A DNA stretch of 39,790 bases, taken from Lentzea indica (GTDB taxonomy: Bacteria; Actinomycetota; Actinomycetes; Mycobacteriales; Pseudonocardiaceae). The stretch spans positions 1 to 39,790 of the forward strand of contig NZ_VSRL01000061.1 of assembly GCF_012184385.1 (NCBI RefSeq), read 5' to 3'. A model generated the notes under the pieces. The model was not told the origin of the DNA. It made no database searches and saw nothing but the letters and a program-made list of their open reading frames with translations. The first letter of the stretch is position 1. Every line of letters begins with the position of its first letter. Below, piece by piece: positions 16,647 through 24,612 of the stretch. The position numbers were made by a program, and so were the translations under genes.

Positions 16647-17714
16647 TCAGCCGCCGGTCTCGCCTGAGGGAGGGGCGAGGACCTTGGAAGTGGGCACAGG
16701 GACGCCGAGGTTCGGGGTGCCGTCGGCGTTCCAGGAGATCTTCTGCACGCGCGTGGTCCGGGTCGTGCCGCAGCCCTGGGACGCCGAGGAGTTGGCGTGG
16801 TAGGCGATCCAGATCTCGGTGCCGTCGGGTGAGGTGAAGAACGAGTGGTGGCCGGGGCCGTAGACGCCGTTGGCGTTGCTGCGCTGGAAGATCGGGGTGG
16901 GGAACTTCGTCCAGGATGATGCCGCGAGCGGGTTGCCGCCGCGGTACTCCAGCATGCCCAGCTTGTAGTCCGCCGTGCCGCAGTAGCTGGCGGAGTAGGT
17001 GAGGAACGTACGGCCGTTGCGCTGGAGGGCGAACGATCCCTCGTTGACCGGCTGACCCTGCCGCTCCCATCCGAGCGTCGGCGCCGAGATGCGGGTGCCG
17101 TAGGCCGATACGGAGGTCGGACTGCTCATTGGTGCGATGTAGATCGACTGGAGCCCGTCGGCGTGGAACGCCGAGTAGTGGAAGTACAGGGCACCGTTGA
17201 GCTTGAGCACCGCCCCATCGATTGCCCAGCCGTCGTTCGGCATCAGGTTGAGCACACCCCGGTAGGCGTAAGGGCCCATCGGGTCGTTCGCGGCACTCTC
17301 CAGCACGTGCGTGCGGCGCGATCCGTATCCGGCCCGTGGTTGGACCGAGTAGTAGATGTACCAACGGTTGTTGATCTGCTCCAGGTGGGGAGCCCACATC
17401 GTGCAGCAGCCCGTGTTCTGGGTCGCGGTGAAGATCCGCCTCTCCGGGGCGCTGCGCAGGCTGGCGATGGTGGACGACCGGCGCATCAGGATGTTGGACG
17501 TCCACGTGGTGGCGACGTAGTAGTACTGGCCGTTGTACTGCACCAACGTCGGGTCGGCGCTGTTGGGCGGGGGGACGACGGGATTGGTGAACGAAGGGCC
17601 GGGGGCGGCGTCCGCTCGGTTCTGGCCCACCGCGATCATGGACAGGGCGACGATGAGCGCGGCGACGAGCGACAGGGCTCGCCGGCCCGCACCGCGCCGG
17701 TGGACGAGCATCAT
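16647..17714 (-). CDS. Secreted GH43-family glycosidase (probable alpha-L-arabinofuranosidase)
   Basis: The 355-residue protein consists of a signal peptide (about 1-35) and one GH43 propeller without extra modules. The triad is visible as the base Asp in S-A-D-P-T-L-V, the pKa modulator in A-I-D-G-A-V and the acid Glu in V-N-E-G-S-F. A Y-G-P-G-H-H-S-F motif matches the His-bearing central-pore segment of GH43. GH43 enzymes of this type usually release arabinose, which fits arabinan or arabinogalactan side chains of RG-I. Two adjacent ATGs (17714 and 17711) follow an AGGAG site; I use the first. The longer open frame upstream to 17987 is a shadow of the binding-protein gene, which ends at 17753. 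Confidence 0.86.
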   Translation of the reverse strand: MMLVHRRGAGRRALSLVAALIVALSMIAVGQNRADAAPGPSFTNPVVPPPNSADPTLVQYNGQYYYVATTWTSNILMRRSSTIASLRSAPERRIFTATQNTGCCTMWAPHLEQINNRWYIYYSVQPRAGYGSRRTHVLESAANDPMGPYAYRGVLNLMPNDGWAIDGAVLKLNGALYFHYSAFHADGLQSIYIAPMSSPTSVSAYGTRISAPTLGWERQGQPVNEGSFALQRNGRTFLTYSASYCGTADYKLGMLEYRGGNPLAASSWTKFPTPIFQRSNANGVYGPGHHSFFTSPDGTEIWIAYHANSSASQGCGTTRTTRVQKISWNADGTPNLGVPVPTSKVLAPPSGETGG

Positions 17715-17752
17715 GGGCACTCCTGGTGACGGGAACGGGGACTCAGGCGGGG

Positions 17753-19393
17753 TTACTTGGCGGCTGCGTGCTCCTTGGCCAGTTCCTCGGCCACCTTGTC
17801 GCCACCGGCCTGCCGCCACTGGGTGACCGCGTCCTTCCAGGCGGACACCGGCTTGCGGCCGAACACGATGGCCCCGATCGCGTCGCCGACGGTCCGGGTC
17901 AGCTCGGCGCCCTTGCTGGTGCGGGTCGCGGACCGCAGCCCCGCCTCCGGATCGGCCACACTCTTCGGCAGCACCGCCTTCTCCCACTCGTGGACGGCCT
18001 TGGCCCCCTCCGGGTAGCCGGGCAGGTGCAGCACGGCCGGCGCGACCCCGAGATACTTGATCGGCAGGTTGACGTTGTTCTCCACCTTGAACAGGTCAGT
18101 GGTCCTGATTCCGCCGGAGTCCTTGGTGAAGTGCACGCCCTCCACGCCGTAGTTGACCAGCTCGTACTCGGAGCTGCCGAACGGGGCGCTGAGGTAGTTG
18201 GAGATGCGCAGCAGCAGCTTGAGCCGGTCGGCACCGGCCTTCTTGAACGTGACGTAGCCGAAGATGCCGGTGCCCTGCCAGGGTGTCGCGTTCGGCCCGT
18301 ACGGGCGGGCGAGGTCGAACTCGAACCGGCGGTTGATGCCGTCCATCGTCTCCCTCGCCACCGCGCCGAAACCGTCGGTGATCGACAGGACGGAACCGTT
18401 GTACCAGAAGGTCTTCAGGTCCGTCGCGCTGAGCGTGAGGCTGTCCGGGTGGTAGGCGCCCTTCTCGGCGAGCCGGCGCATCACGCCGAGCGCCTCCTCG
18501 AACTGAGGAGTCGTGAGGGTGCTGACGAACTGTCCGTCGCGCAGTTCCCAGGCGTTCGGCGCACCGAGCGAGCCGGCGTGGTAGGCGATCGAGCCGAAGC
18601 TGCCGAAAAGGCTCTTGGAGCCGCCGATGCCCCACCGCCCGCCACCCGACTGCCCGGACATCGCGGCGACGAACTCCTCCGTGCCCCACTCCCGCGGGAC
18701 ACCGGCCTGCTGGAACGCCGTGCGGTTGACGTACAGGCTGTTGCCCGGCTTCGGGCGCTCCAGCGGCACGCCGTAGATCCGTCCGCCGATGCGGCCCATG
18801 CCCTGCCAGGCGTACGTGGGGATGTTGGCCAGGCTGGGGTACTCCTTGACCGCGTCCCCGCCGACGAAGTCGGACAGGTCGGCGCACCGGCTCTGGACGA
18901 ACTCGTGCGAGCGGGGCAGCTGGAGGTTGCTGAACATGATGATGTCGGGCAGGTCGTCGCCGGAGGCCATCAGCGTGGCCATCTTCTGGCCGTACTCGGC
19001 GTCAGGGACGACCACGACCTTCAGGTTGACGTTGAGCGCCTTGTTGATCGCCTGCCAGAACTGGTTGCTCTCCAACGGTTTGGGCGGGGCTCCGTAGGTG
19101 ATGACCATCGCGGTGACGTCCGAACCGTCACCCGGTGCTTCCGGCACCGACCGGACGAGGTTCTGCGGGTAGTTCAGGTACAGCGGTTGTACGCCGGACT
19201 TGTCGCCGGGCGCATCGGGTGTCGGGCCCGAGAACGGCACGTATGTGGGCCACGGCACCACGTCCTTGCCGGCGTTGCCGACGTTGCCGGTAGATCCGCT
19301 GCCGCAGCCGGCGAGCGCGGGTCCGGCCACCGTGGCGAGCGCACCGGCACCGACGAACTTCAGCAACGACCGTCGGCGGAGGTGAGAAGACAT
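17753..19393 (-). CDS. Sugar ABC transporter substrate-binding lipoprotein, LplA/YtcQ-like
   Basis: A 546-residue extracellular solute-binding protein, longer than the usual 400-430 residues and in the range of LplA/YtcQ-type proteins. The N-terminus has a twin-arginine run (R-R-R-S-L-L) and a lipobox L-A-G-C with Cys near residue 29, so it is a membrane-anchored lipoprotein, possibly Tat-exported. The body shows the family segments G-D-D-L-P-D-I-I and Y-G-V-P-L. It probably binds RG-I or galactan oligosaccharides released by the lyases, inferred from its permease partners, which resemble the Bacillus YteP/YtcP system. The ATG is set by AAGGAG. It lies 29 bp after the LplC-type permease stop, in one unit. 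Confidence 0.9.
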   Translation of the reverse strand: MSSHLRRRSLLKFVGAGALATVAGPALAGCGSGSTGNVGNAGKDVVPWPTYVPFSGPTPDAPGDKSGVQPLYLNYPQNLVRSVPEAPGDGSDVTAMVITYGAPPKPLESNQFWQAINKALNVNLKVVVVPDAEYGQKMATLMASGDDLPDIIMFSNLQLPRSHEFVQSRCADLSDFVGGDAVKEYPSLANIPTYAWQGMGRIGGRIYGVPLERPKPGNSLYVNRTAFQQAGVPREWGTEEFVAAMSGQSGGGRWGIGGSKSLFGSFGSIAYHAGSLGAPNAWELRDGQFVSTLTTPQFEEALGVMRRLAEKGAYHPDSLTLSATDLKTFWYNGSVLSITDGFGAVARETMDGINRRFEFDLARPYGPNATPWQGTGIFGYVTFKKAGADRLKLLLRISNYLSAPFGSSEYELVNYGVEGVHFTKDSGGIRTTDLFKVENNVNLPIKYLGVAPAVLHLPGYPEGAKAVHEWEKAVLPKSVADPEAGLRSATRTSKGAELTRTVGDAIGAIVFGRKPVSAWKDAVTQWRQAGGDKVAEELAKEHAAAK

Positions 19394-19422
19394 GCGTGCT
19401 CCTTCCTCTCTTGAAGGGTGGA

Positions 19423-20301
19423 TCAGGCCTTGACGGCGCCGGTGAGCACGCCTTTGACGAAATAGCGTTGAAGCAACGGGTAGATGCACACGATGGGCGC
19501 GACGGCCAGGACCACCACCGCCATCTGTGTCGACTGCGGAGCGGAGGTGACCGTCGAGTCACCGCTGAGGTCGGCTCCGCCGGTGACGTACTGGCGCAGC
19601 ACCGTGCCGATCGGCCACTTCGTCTGGTCGTTGAAGTAGATGATGGCTTCGAAGAAGCGGTTCCAGTAGGCGACCGCGTAGAACAGGCTCACCACCGCCA
19701 GCACCGCCTTGGACAGCGGCAACACGATCCGCCACAGTGTGGTCAGTTCGCCGGCGCCGTCGATGCGGGCGGCCTCCAGCAGTTCGGCCGGGATGGACTG
19801 GAAGAAGCCCCGCAGCACGATCAGGTTGAACACGTTGATCAGGAACGGCAGGACCAACGCGGCGTAGGAGTCGAACAGGCCGGTGGTGCGCACCACCAGG
19901 AACAGCGGGATCATCCCTGGCGGAAACAGGAACGTGAACAGGATCAGCAGCAACATCGGCCGTCCGCCGTAGACGTGGGGCCGCGACAACGCGTACGCGA
20001 GGCCCACGGTGCAGACCAGGCTGAGCGCCGTGCCGATCACCGTGACGCCGCCACTGACCAGCAGCGCCCGCGTCACGACTCCGCCGTCCAGTATCTCCGC
20101 GTACGCGCCGAGCGTGAACCGCTCCGGCCACACCACCCAGCCGCCGTTGGCGATCACGTCCTGCGGCGAGGCGAGGCTCGTCGCCACGACCGTCCACAGC
20201 GGAAACAACACGAGCAGCACGATGACGACGAGCGCCACCGCCTTCGCGAGCCGCAACCCCGGCCCGGGTTTGCCCTGCCACGCCGGATATGTCGCCCTCA
20301 A
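19423..20301 (-). CDS. ABC transporter permease, LplC/YtcP (MalG) type
   Basis: This 292-residue protein has about six hydrophobic transmembrane segments. The cytoplasmic coupling loop is E-A-A-R-I-D-G-A-G-E, the EAA motif that contacts the ATPase. R-F-F-E-A-I-I-Y-F-N-D and the V-K-G-V-L-T-G-A-V-K-A end are typical of LplC. It starts at a TTG that overlaps the stop of the LplB-type permease by 4 bp (TTGA), so translation is probably coupled. No ATP-binding subunit is encoded nearby; a shared MsmK/MsmX-like ATPase elsewhere would be needed. Confidence 0.92.
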   Translation of the reverse strand: MRATYPAWQGKPGPGLRLAKAVALVVIVLLVLFPLWTVVATSLASPQDVIANGGWVVWPERFTLGAYAEILDGGVVTRALLVSGGVTVIGTALSLVCTVGLAYALSRPHVYGGRPMLLLILFTFLFPPGMIPLFLVVRTTGLFDSYAALVLPFLINVFNLIVLRGFFQSIPAELLEAARIDGAGELTTLWRIVLPLSKAVLAVVSLFYAVAYWNRFFEAIIYFNDQTKWPIGTVLRQYVTGGADLSGDSTVTSAPQSTQMAVVVLAVAPIVCIYPLLQRYFVKGVLTGAVKA

Positions 20302-21269
20302 CGCCGGTACACCCCCTGTTCGCCGAGCCGATGCGCGACCCGGTTGGCCGTGTACACCAGCGCGACGCCGATGAGCCCCTTGAACAACCCGGCGGCGGCC
20401 GCGTAGCCGAACTCACCGTTGGCAAAGCCGGTGAAGTAGACGAACGTGTCGAGCACCTCGCCCGCCTCCGGCCCGACCGCCTGCCGCTGCAGGAAGAACT
20501 GCTCGAAGCCGACCTCGAGGAACTCCCCCAGCCTGAGTATGAGGAGCAGCACGATCACCGGGCGGATGCCCGGCAGCGTCACGTGCCAGAGCCTGCGCCA
20601 CCAGCCGGCGCCGTCCAGTGCCGCCGCTTCGTACTGCTGATCGTCCACTTGGGACAGCGCGGCGAGGAAGATGATCGTGGCCCAGCCGCATTCCTTCCAG
20701 ATCAGCTGCGCGACCACCAGCGGCTTGTACGCGTCCGGGTTGCCGATGACGTGAATCGCCCCGAGACCCAGCTCGCCCATCCAGCCGTTGACCACCCCCG
20801 CGCCGCCGAGCATGTGCTGGAACAGCGCCACGACGATCACCCACGACAGGAAGTGCGGCAGGTAGACCACGCTCTGCACGAACCGTTTGACCGTCGTGCC
20901 GACCAGGCTGTGCAGCAGGAGCGCCAGGGCGAGCGGAGCCGGAAAGAAGAACACCAGCTGGAGGCCGGCGATCAAGATCGTGTTCGCGACCGCGTTCCAG
21001 AACTGCGGATCGCCGAGCATCTGCTCGAAGTTGACCAGTCCGACCCACGCGCTGTCCGCGAGACCCAGGAACGGCACGTAGTCGACGAAGGCCAGCACGT
21101 TCCCGAACAGCGCGCCGTAGTGGAAGATCAGGAAGTAGAGAACGCCGGGTGCCATCACGACCAGGAGCACCCGGTCCCGGCGGATCCGCCTGCGGTGTCC
21201 CGGTTCCCGGGCGCGTGGCACCTTCTGGCGCAACTCGCGGGATGGGCGCCTCGATTCGACCGCACACAC
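20298..21269 (-). CDS. ABC transporter permease, LplB/YteP (MalF) type
   Basis: The 323-residue protein has an Arg-rich cytoplasmic N-terminus (about 1-35) followed by six predicted membrane spans. It has the EAA loop E-A-A-A-L-D-G-A-G-W and LplB-typical motifs Y-L-P-H-F-L-S-W and F-L-E-V-G-F-E-Q. It pairs with the LplC-type permease, whose start overlaps its stop. The GTG start follows GAAGG; an upstream ATG at 21285 is out of frame. It is the first gene of a five-gene unit whose promoter and operator lie at 21323-21351. Confidence 0.9.
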   Translation of the reverse strand: MCAVESRRPSRELRQKVPRAREPGHRRRIRRDRVLLVVMAPGVLYFLIFHYGALFGNVLAFVDYVPFLGLADSAWVGLVNFEQMLGDPQFWNAVANTILIAGLQLVFFFPAPLALALLLHSLVGTTVKRFVQSVVYLPHFLSWVIVVALFQHMLGGAGVVNGWMGELGLGAIHVIGNPDAYKPLVVAQLIWKECGWATIIFLAALSQVDDQQYEAAALDGAGWWRRLWHVTLPGIRPVIVLLLILRLGEFLEVGFEQFFLQRQAVGPEAGEVLDTFVYFTGFANGEFGYAAAAGLFKGLIGVALVYTANRVAHRLGEQGVYRR

Positions 21270-21322
21270 CTTCGGTGCCCCCCATCGTTGCGATCGTCCT
21301 CGACCGGAACACGGTGACCAAG

Positions 21323-21351
21323 AAGATAAAACGGTTACATCGCCGGGTCAA
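21323..21351 (-). promoter_or_regulatory. Predicted promoter of the LplBC-SBP-GH43-GH5 unit
   Basis: On the minus strand TTGACC (21351-21346) and TATCTT (21328-21323) are spaced by exactly 17 bp. The operator at 21327-21339 occupies the spacer and touches the -10, which is an ideal repression site. Confidence 0.58.
21327..21339. promoter_or_regulatory. LacI-type operator in the LplB promoter spacer
   Basis: TAAAACGGTTACA contains the AANCGNTT core and shares AAAACGGTTAC with the site upstream of LacI 1 (13937). Its centre is 68 bp from that of the perfect palindrome at 21393. Confidence 0.62.
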
Positions 21352-21369
21352 CCATGGATGCCATACCCT

Positions 21370-21400
21370 TTGACAACTAGGGCTCTTGCCGTGGTAAAAC
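21370..21400 (+). promoter_or_regulatory. Possible promoter of the dehydrogenase gene
   Basis: A consensus -35, TTGACA (21370-21375), is followed after 19 bp by TAAAAC (21395-21400), a poor -10. The perfect operator palindrome covers the -10 region. The -35 is convincing; the exact -10 is not. Confidence 0.4.
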
Positions 21401-21408
21401 GTTTTACC
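21393..21408. promoter_or_regulatory. Perfect 16-bp LacI-type operator upstream of the dehydrogenase
   Basis: GGTAAAACGTTTTACC equals its own reverse complement over all 16 bases. It contains the AAACGTTT core and is the best match to the locus motif. It ends 31 bp before the GTG at 21440. Confidence 0.75.
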
Positions 21409-21439
21409 TCAGCCACGCCTCACGGAGGGGGATCCATCC

Positions 21440-22447
21440 GTGCCGGAACGTCCTGTCGCCGTGCTCGCCATGCAGCCTTGGGCGCTGCCGGACCTGTTCC
21501 CCGCGGATCTGCTGGAACGGCTGCGAACCCTGGTGCGGCTGAAACCGGGTCCAGCCCTCACGTCCTTCGAGACGGAGGAAGCCGCGTCCGTGCTGCGCGA
21601 CGTGGACGTGCTGGTGACCGGCTGGGGCTGCCCGCGCATCGACAGTGCCGTGCTCGCCACCGCACCGCGGCTGCGCGCCGTGATCCACGCGGCCGGGTCG
21701 GTGAAAGGACATGTCGATCCCGTGGTCTTCGCCCACGGCGTCACGGTCTCGTCGGCCGCACAGGCGAACGCAGTGCCGGTCGCCGAGTACACGGTGTCCG
21801 CCATCGTCTTCGCGGCGAAACGAGTGTTCACCCGAGCCAACTGGTACGCGCACGACCGCACGGCAGGTGACTGGCGTTCTGGTGCCGGCACCGGGCTCTT
21901 CGGCCGCACGATCGGGATCATCGGCGCCTCGCGGACAGGCCGCCTCGTGCTGGATCGACTGCGTGCGCACAACGTCCGGCTCCTCCTCGCCGATCCCTAT
22001 GTCACCGCGCAGGAAGCCAGCGCCCTCGGCGCGGAACTCGTCGGCACGGACGAGCTGTGCCGCCGCAGCGAACTGGTCTCCGTCCACGCACCGGCACTGC
22101 CGGAGACCCACCACCTGCTCGACGCCAGGCGGCTCGCCCTTCTCTCGGACGGCGCGACGCTCATCAACACCGCGCGCGGATCCCTGGTGGACACCGCCGC
22201 CCTCACCCACCACTGCGCGTCCGGGCGCCTCGACGCCGTGCTCGACGTGACCGATCCCAACCCGCTGCCGCCCGGCCACCCGCTCCTGCTGCTGCCGAAC
22301 GTGCTCGTCACCCCGCACCTGGCCGGATCACAGGGACACGAGTTGCGCCGCCTGGGCGAGTTCACCGTGGCCGAGGTCGCGCGCTTCGTCGGAGGTGAGC
22401 CACTGCACGGCACCATCTGTTCCAGCGACCTGCACCGGATCGCCTGA
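21440..22447 (+). CDS. D-2-hydroxyacid dehydrogenase family protein
   Basis: The 335-residue protein has the two-domain fold of NAD(P)-dependent D-2-hydroxyacid dehydrogenases, with the Rossmann segment at about 150-290. The glycine loop reads G-I-I-G-A-S-R-T-G, so the second Gly of GxGxxG is Ser. Catalytic Arg246 (N-T-A-R-G-S) and His293 (T-P-H-L-A-G) are present. The position five residues after the Asp of L-D-V, normally the catalytic Glu, is Asn274 in V-T-D-P-N-P-L-P; formate dehydrogenases carry Gln at the equivalent site. It is cytoplasmic. The context suggests a uronate or deoxy-ketouronate catabolic step, but no substrate can be assigned. The GTG start follows GGAGGGGGA. It is a single-gene unit under the perfect palindrome at 21393 and converges with GH42, the stops being adjacent. 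Confidence 0.82.
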   Translation: MPERPVAVLAMQPWALPDLFPADLLERLRTLVRLKPGPALTSFETEEAASVLRDVDVLVTGWGCPRIDSAVLATAPRLRAVIHAAGSVKGHVDPVVFAHGVTVSSAAQANAVPVAEYTVSAIVFAAKRVFTRANWYAHDRTAGDWRSGAGTGLFGRTIGIIGASRTGRLVLDRLRAHNVRLLLADPYVTAQEASALGAELVGTDELCRRSELVSVHAPALPETHHLLDARRLALLSDGATLINTARGSLVDTAALTHHCASGRLDAVLDVTDPNPLPPGHPLLLLPNVLVTPHLAGSQGHELRRLGEFTVAEVARFVGGEPLHGTICSSDLHRIA

Positions 22448-22448
22448 C

Positions 22449-24458
22449 TCACCGCGATCGGAAGACGACACGGATTCCGCCCGCAGGCACGTGGAGGCTG
22501 CCGACGACGTCATCGCCCGTGAGCAACTCCGTGCCGGCCTCGCCGACGTTGATCGTGGCGTTGTCATCGGTGTGGTTGATCGCGAACAGGTATCGCCCCT
22601 CCGATCCGGCGCGTTCGACCACCTCGACGTCGCGTGGCAGCTCGCGCGGGGCGAGCGTGGTGGGTGCGATCGCGGCGCGCAGCACGGCGTCGAGGCCGTC
22701 CGCTGCCAGGCACGTGGAGACGTACCAGGCGTTGCCGCTTCCGGTGGTGTGCCGCGTGACGGCGGGAAGGCCCGCGGCCGGACCATCCACATAGGACCAC
22801 ATCTGCTCGGCGCCGCGGAGGGTCACGACTTCGGACCACACGTTGCCCGTCGTGTCGTTGTCCAGTCGCACCCGGTGACCCGCGGGCAGGGGTGTGAACT
22901 CCTCGACCGTCAGGCCCAGCACGTCGCGCAACGCACCGGGGTGAGGGCCGAGGTGGAAGGTGTCGCGTTCGTCCACGATTCCGGAGAAGCAGGACACGAC
23001 CAGGGTGCCGCCGTCCTCCGCGTAGCGGCGGAGGTTGGCTCCCGCAGCCTCCGTCATCGCGTACAGGGCCGGCACGATGACCAGGGGATAGCGGCTCAGG
23101 TCTGCTTCCGGGTGCGCGAAGTCCACCGTGAGGTGCTGGTCGTAGGCCGCGGCGTACCAGGCTTCCGCTCGCTCGCGGGCGTCGAGGTCGACGCTCGGCC
23201 GCCACTCGAGTCGTTGTGCCCACCAGGACTGCCAGTCCCACAGCATCGCCACGTCCGACACCACGCGGCTGCCACGAACGGGGCTGATCGCGTCGAGGTC
23301 CTGGCCCAGCCGCACGACCTCGCGCCAGATCCTGCTCTCGGTTCCGGCCTGAGGGAGCATCGCCGAGTGGAACTTCTCGGCGCCGAAGCGGGAAGCGCGC
23401 CACTGGAAGAACATCGCGCCGTCCGAGCCGCGTGCGACGTGCGCGAGGCTGTTGCGCGCCATTTCCCCTGGCCGCTTGGCGATGTTGCGGGGCTGCCAGG
23501 ACACCGCGCTGGTGGAGTGTTCGAGCAGCAGCCACGGCCGGCCGCCTGCCAGCGAACGCGTGAGGTCGGCGGTCATCGCGAGGCCGACGTGGTTGCGGTC
23601 GGCTTCGGCGGTCAGGTAGTGGTCGTTGGTGACGAGGTCGACTTCCTTGGCCCAGGCCCAGTAGTCCAGTGAGTCGCACTGGGCCAGCCCCGCGTGAAAG
23701 TTCGTGGTCACCGGATTACCAGGCGACAGGGCGTGCAGCACGTCGCGTTCCTGCTTGAAGCTCTCCAGCAAAGCGTCGCTGGTGAACCGCGCCCAGTCCA
23801 GTTGCTGGGCCGGGTTGGCCACCGAGGGCGTGAGGCGCGGTGGCTGCACCTGTTCCCACGAGTTGTAGTTCTGGCCCCAGAACGTGGTGCCCCACGCCTC
23901 GTTGAGCTCCTTGACCGTGGTGTAGCGGTCGGCCAGCCAGGTGCGGAACGCAGCAGCGGAGGTGTCGCAGTAGCACGCGCTCACCGGTGCGCCGTACTCG
24001 TTGTGGACGTGCCAGAGCGCTACGGCGGGGTGTTCACCGTAGCGGCGGCCGAGCTGCTCGGTGATCGAGACAGCGGCCCGCCTGTAGTCCGGTGAGCTGT
24101 AACAGATCGCGCCTCTGCTCCCGAACGCGTGGCGCACGCCCTCGCGGTTCACCGGCAGCGCTTCGGGATGACGCTCGTAGAACCACGCGGGCGGCACGAC
24201 CGTCGGAGTGGCGAGGCCGACGCGAACATCGTTGTCGTGCAACAGGTCCAGCAGGTGGTCCAGCCAGCCGAAGTCGTACTGGCCTGGCTCGGGCTCCAGC
24301 AGTGCCCAGGCGAAGATGCCGACGCTGACCATCGTCACGCCGGCCTCGCGCATGAGGCGCACGTCCTCCTGCCACAGCGGCTTCGGCCACTGTTCGGGGG
24401 TGTAGTCGCCGCCGTACGCGAGGGTGTCCAGCCCAACCGGCCAGCGCAACCGTTTCAT
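22449..24458 (-). CDS. Beta-galactosidase, GH42
   Basis: The 669-residue protein matches GH42: a TIM barrel (about 10-390) opening with Y-G-G-D-Y-T-P-E-Q-W, a trimerisation domain (about 395-605) and a small C-terminal beta domain. The acid/base is Glu154 (H-N-E-Y-G) and the nucleophile Glu313 (L-L-E-H-S). The S-A-C-Y-C-D segment corresponds to the zinc-cluster cysteines of the family. There is no signal peptide, so it should hydrolyse imported beta-galacto-oligosaccharides in the cytoplasm, completing galactan breakdown begun by the GH53 enzymes. I chose ATG 24458 because AGGGG precedes it and conserved sequence starts there. The open frame to 24518 would include the operator at 24475-24490. 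It is divergent from the second ABC importer. Confidence 0.92.
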   Translation of the reverse strand: MKRLRWPVGLDTLAYGGDYTPEQWPKPLWQEDVRLMREAGVTMVSVGIFAWALLEPEPGQYDFGWLDHLLDLLHDNDVRVGLATPTVVPPAWFYERHPEALPVNREGVRHAFGSRGAICYSSPDYRRAAVSITEQLGRRYGEHPAVALWHVHNEYGAPVSACYCDTSAAAFRTWLADRYTTVKELNEAWGTTFWGQNYNSWEQVQPPRLTPSVANPAQQLDWARFTSDALLESFKQERDVLHALSPGNPVTTNFHAGLAQCDSLDYWAWAKEVDLVTNDHYLTAEADRNHVGLAMTADLTRSLAGGRPWLLLEHSTSAVSWQPRNIAKRPGEMARNSLAHVARGSDGAMFFQWRASRFGAEKFHSAMLPQAGTESRIWREVVRLGQDLDAISPVRGSRVVSDVAMLWDWQSWWAQRLEWRPSVDLDARERAEAWYAAAYDQHLTVDFAHPEADLSRYPLVIVPALYAMTEAAGANLRRYAEDGGTLVVSCFSGIVDERDTFHLGPHPGALRDVLGLTVEEFTPLPAGHRVRLDNDTTGNVWSEVVTLRGAEQMWSYVDGPAAGLPAVTRHTTGSGNAWYVSTCLAADGLDAVLRAAIAPTTLAPRELPRDVEVVERAGSEGRYLFAINHTDDNATINVGEAGTELLTGDDVVGSLHVPAGGIRVVFRSR

Positions 24459-24474
24459 CCACGGACCCCTGTCT

Positions 24475-24490
24475 CTGTGATCGTGCACAG
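24475..24490. promoter_or_regulatory. Type-B LacI operator upstream of GH42
   Basis: CTGTGATCGTGCACAG matches its reverse complement at 12 of 16 positions and matches the repeated site CTGTGAACGTGCACAG at 15 of 16. It lies 17 bp before the GH42 start. Its centre is 88 bp from that of the site at 24563. Confidence 0.66.
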
Positions 24491-24536
24491 TGAATGTTCC
24501 GCCGAACTTTCCGGTCATGACCGTACATTTCGCCTA

Positions 24537-24566
24537 TTGAACATGTCGAGGCTGCATCACTACTGT
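24537..24566 (+). promoter_or_regulatory. Predicted promoter of the second ABC importer unit
   Basis: TTGAAC (24537-24542) and TACTGT (24561-24566) are 18 bp apart. The type-B operator at 24563-24578 overlaps the -10 hexamer, consistent with repression by LacI 2. Confidence 0.48.
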
Positions 24567-24578
24567 GAACGTGCACAG
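24563..24578. promoter_or_regulatory. Type-B LacI operator upstream of the second ABC importer
   Basis: CTGTGAACGTGCACAG is the exact reverse complement of the 16-mer at 28804-28819. The flanks extend the symmetry to 18 bp (A...T). It lies 34 bp before the binding-protein start. Confidence 0.75.
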
Positions 24579-24612
24579 TCCAGCACCTCCCACCCTGACA
24601 TCGGAGGAACGG

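Noticed and set aside
17726..19414. 562-codon plus-strand open frame opposite the binding-protein gene
   Set aside because: It is the antisense of the substrate-binding lipoprotein and shows no recognisable protein features.
20878..20890. AAACGGTT-like sequence near the middle of the LplB-type permease gene
   Set aside because: It encodes a Lys-Arg-Phe stretch in a conserved part of the permease and is far from any promoter; it is most likely a chance match of the core.
22433..22463. Imperfect GGATCGC/GCGATCGG repeat between the dehydrogenase and GH42 stops
   Set aside because: The stem is short and bulged and overlaps both coding ends; it is possible as a terminator but not supportable.
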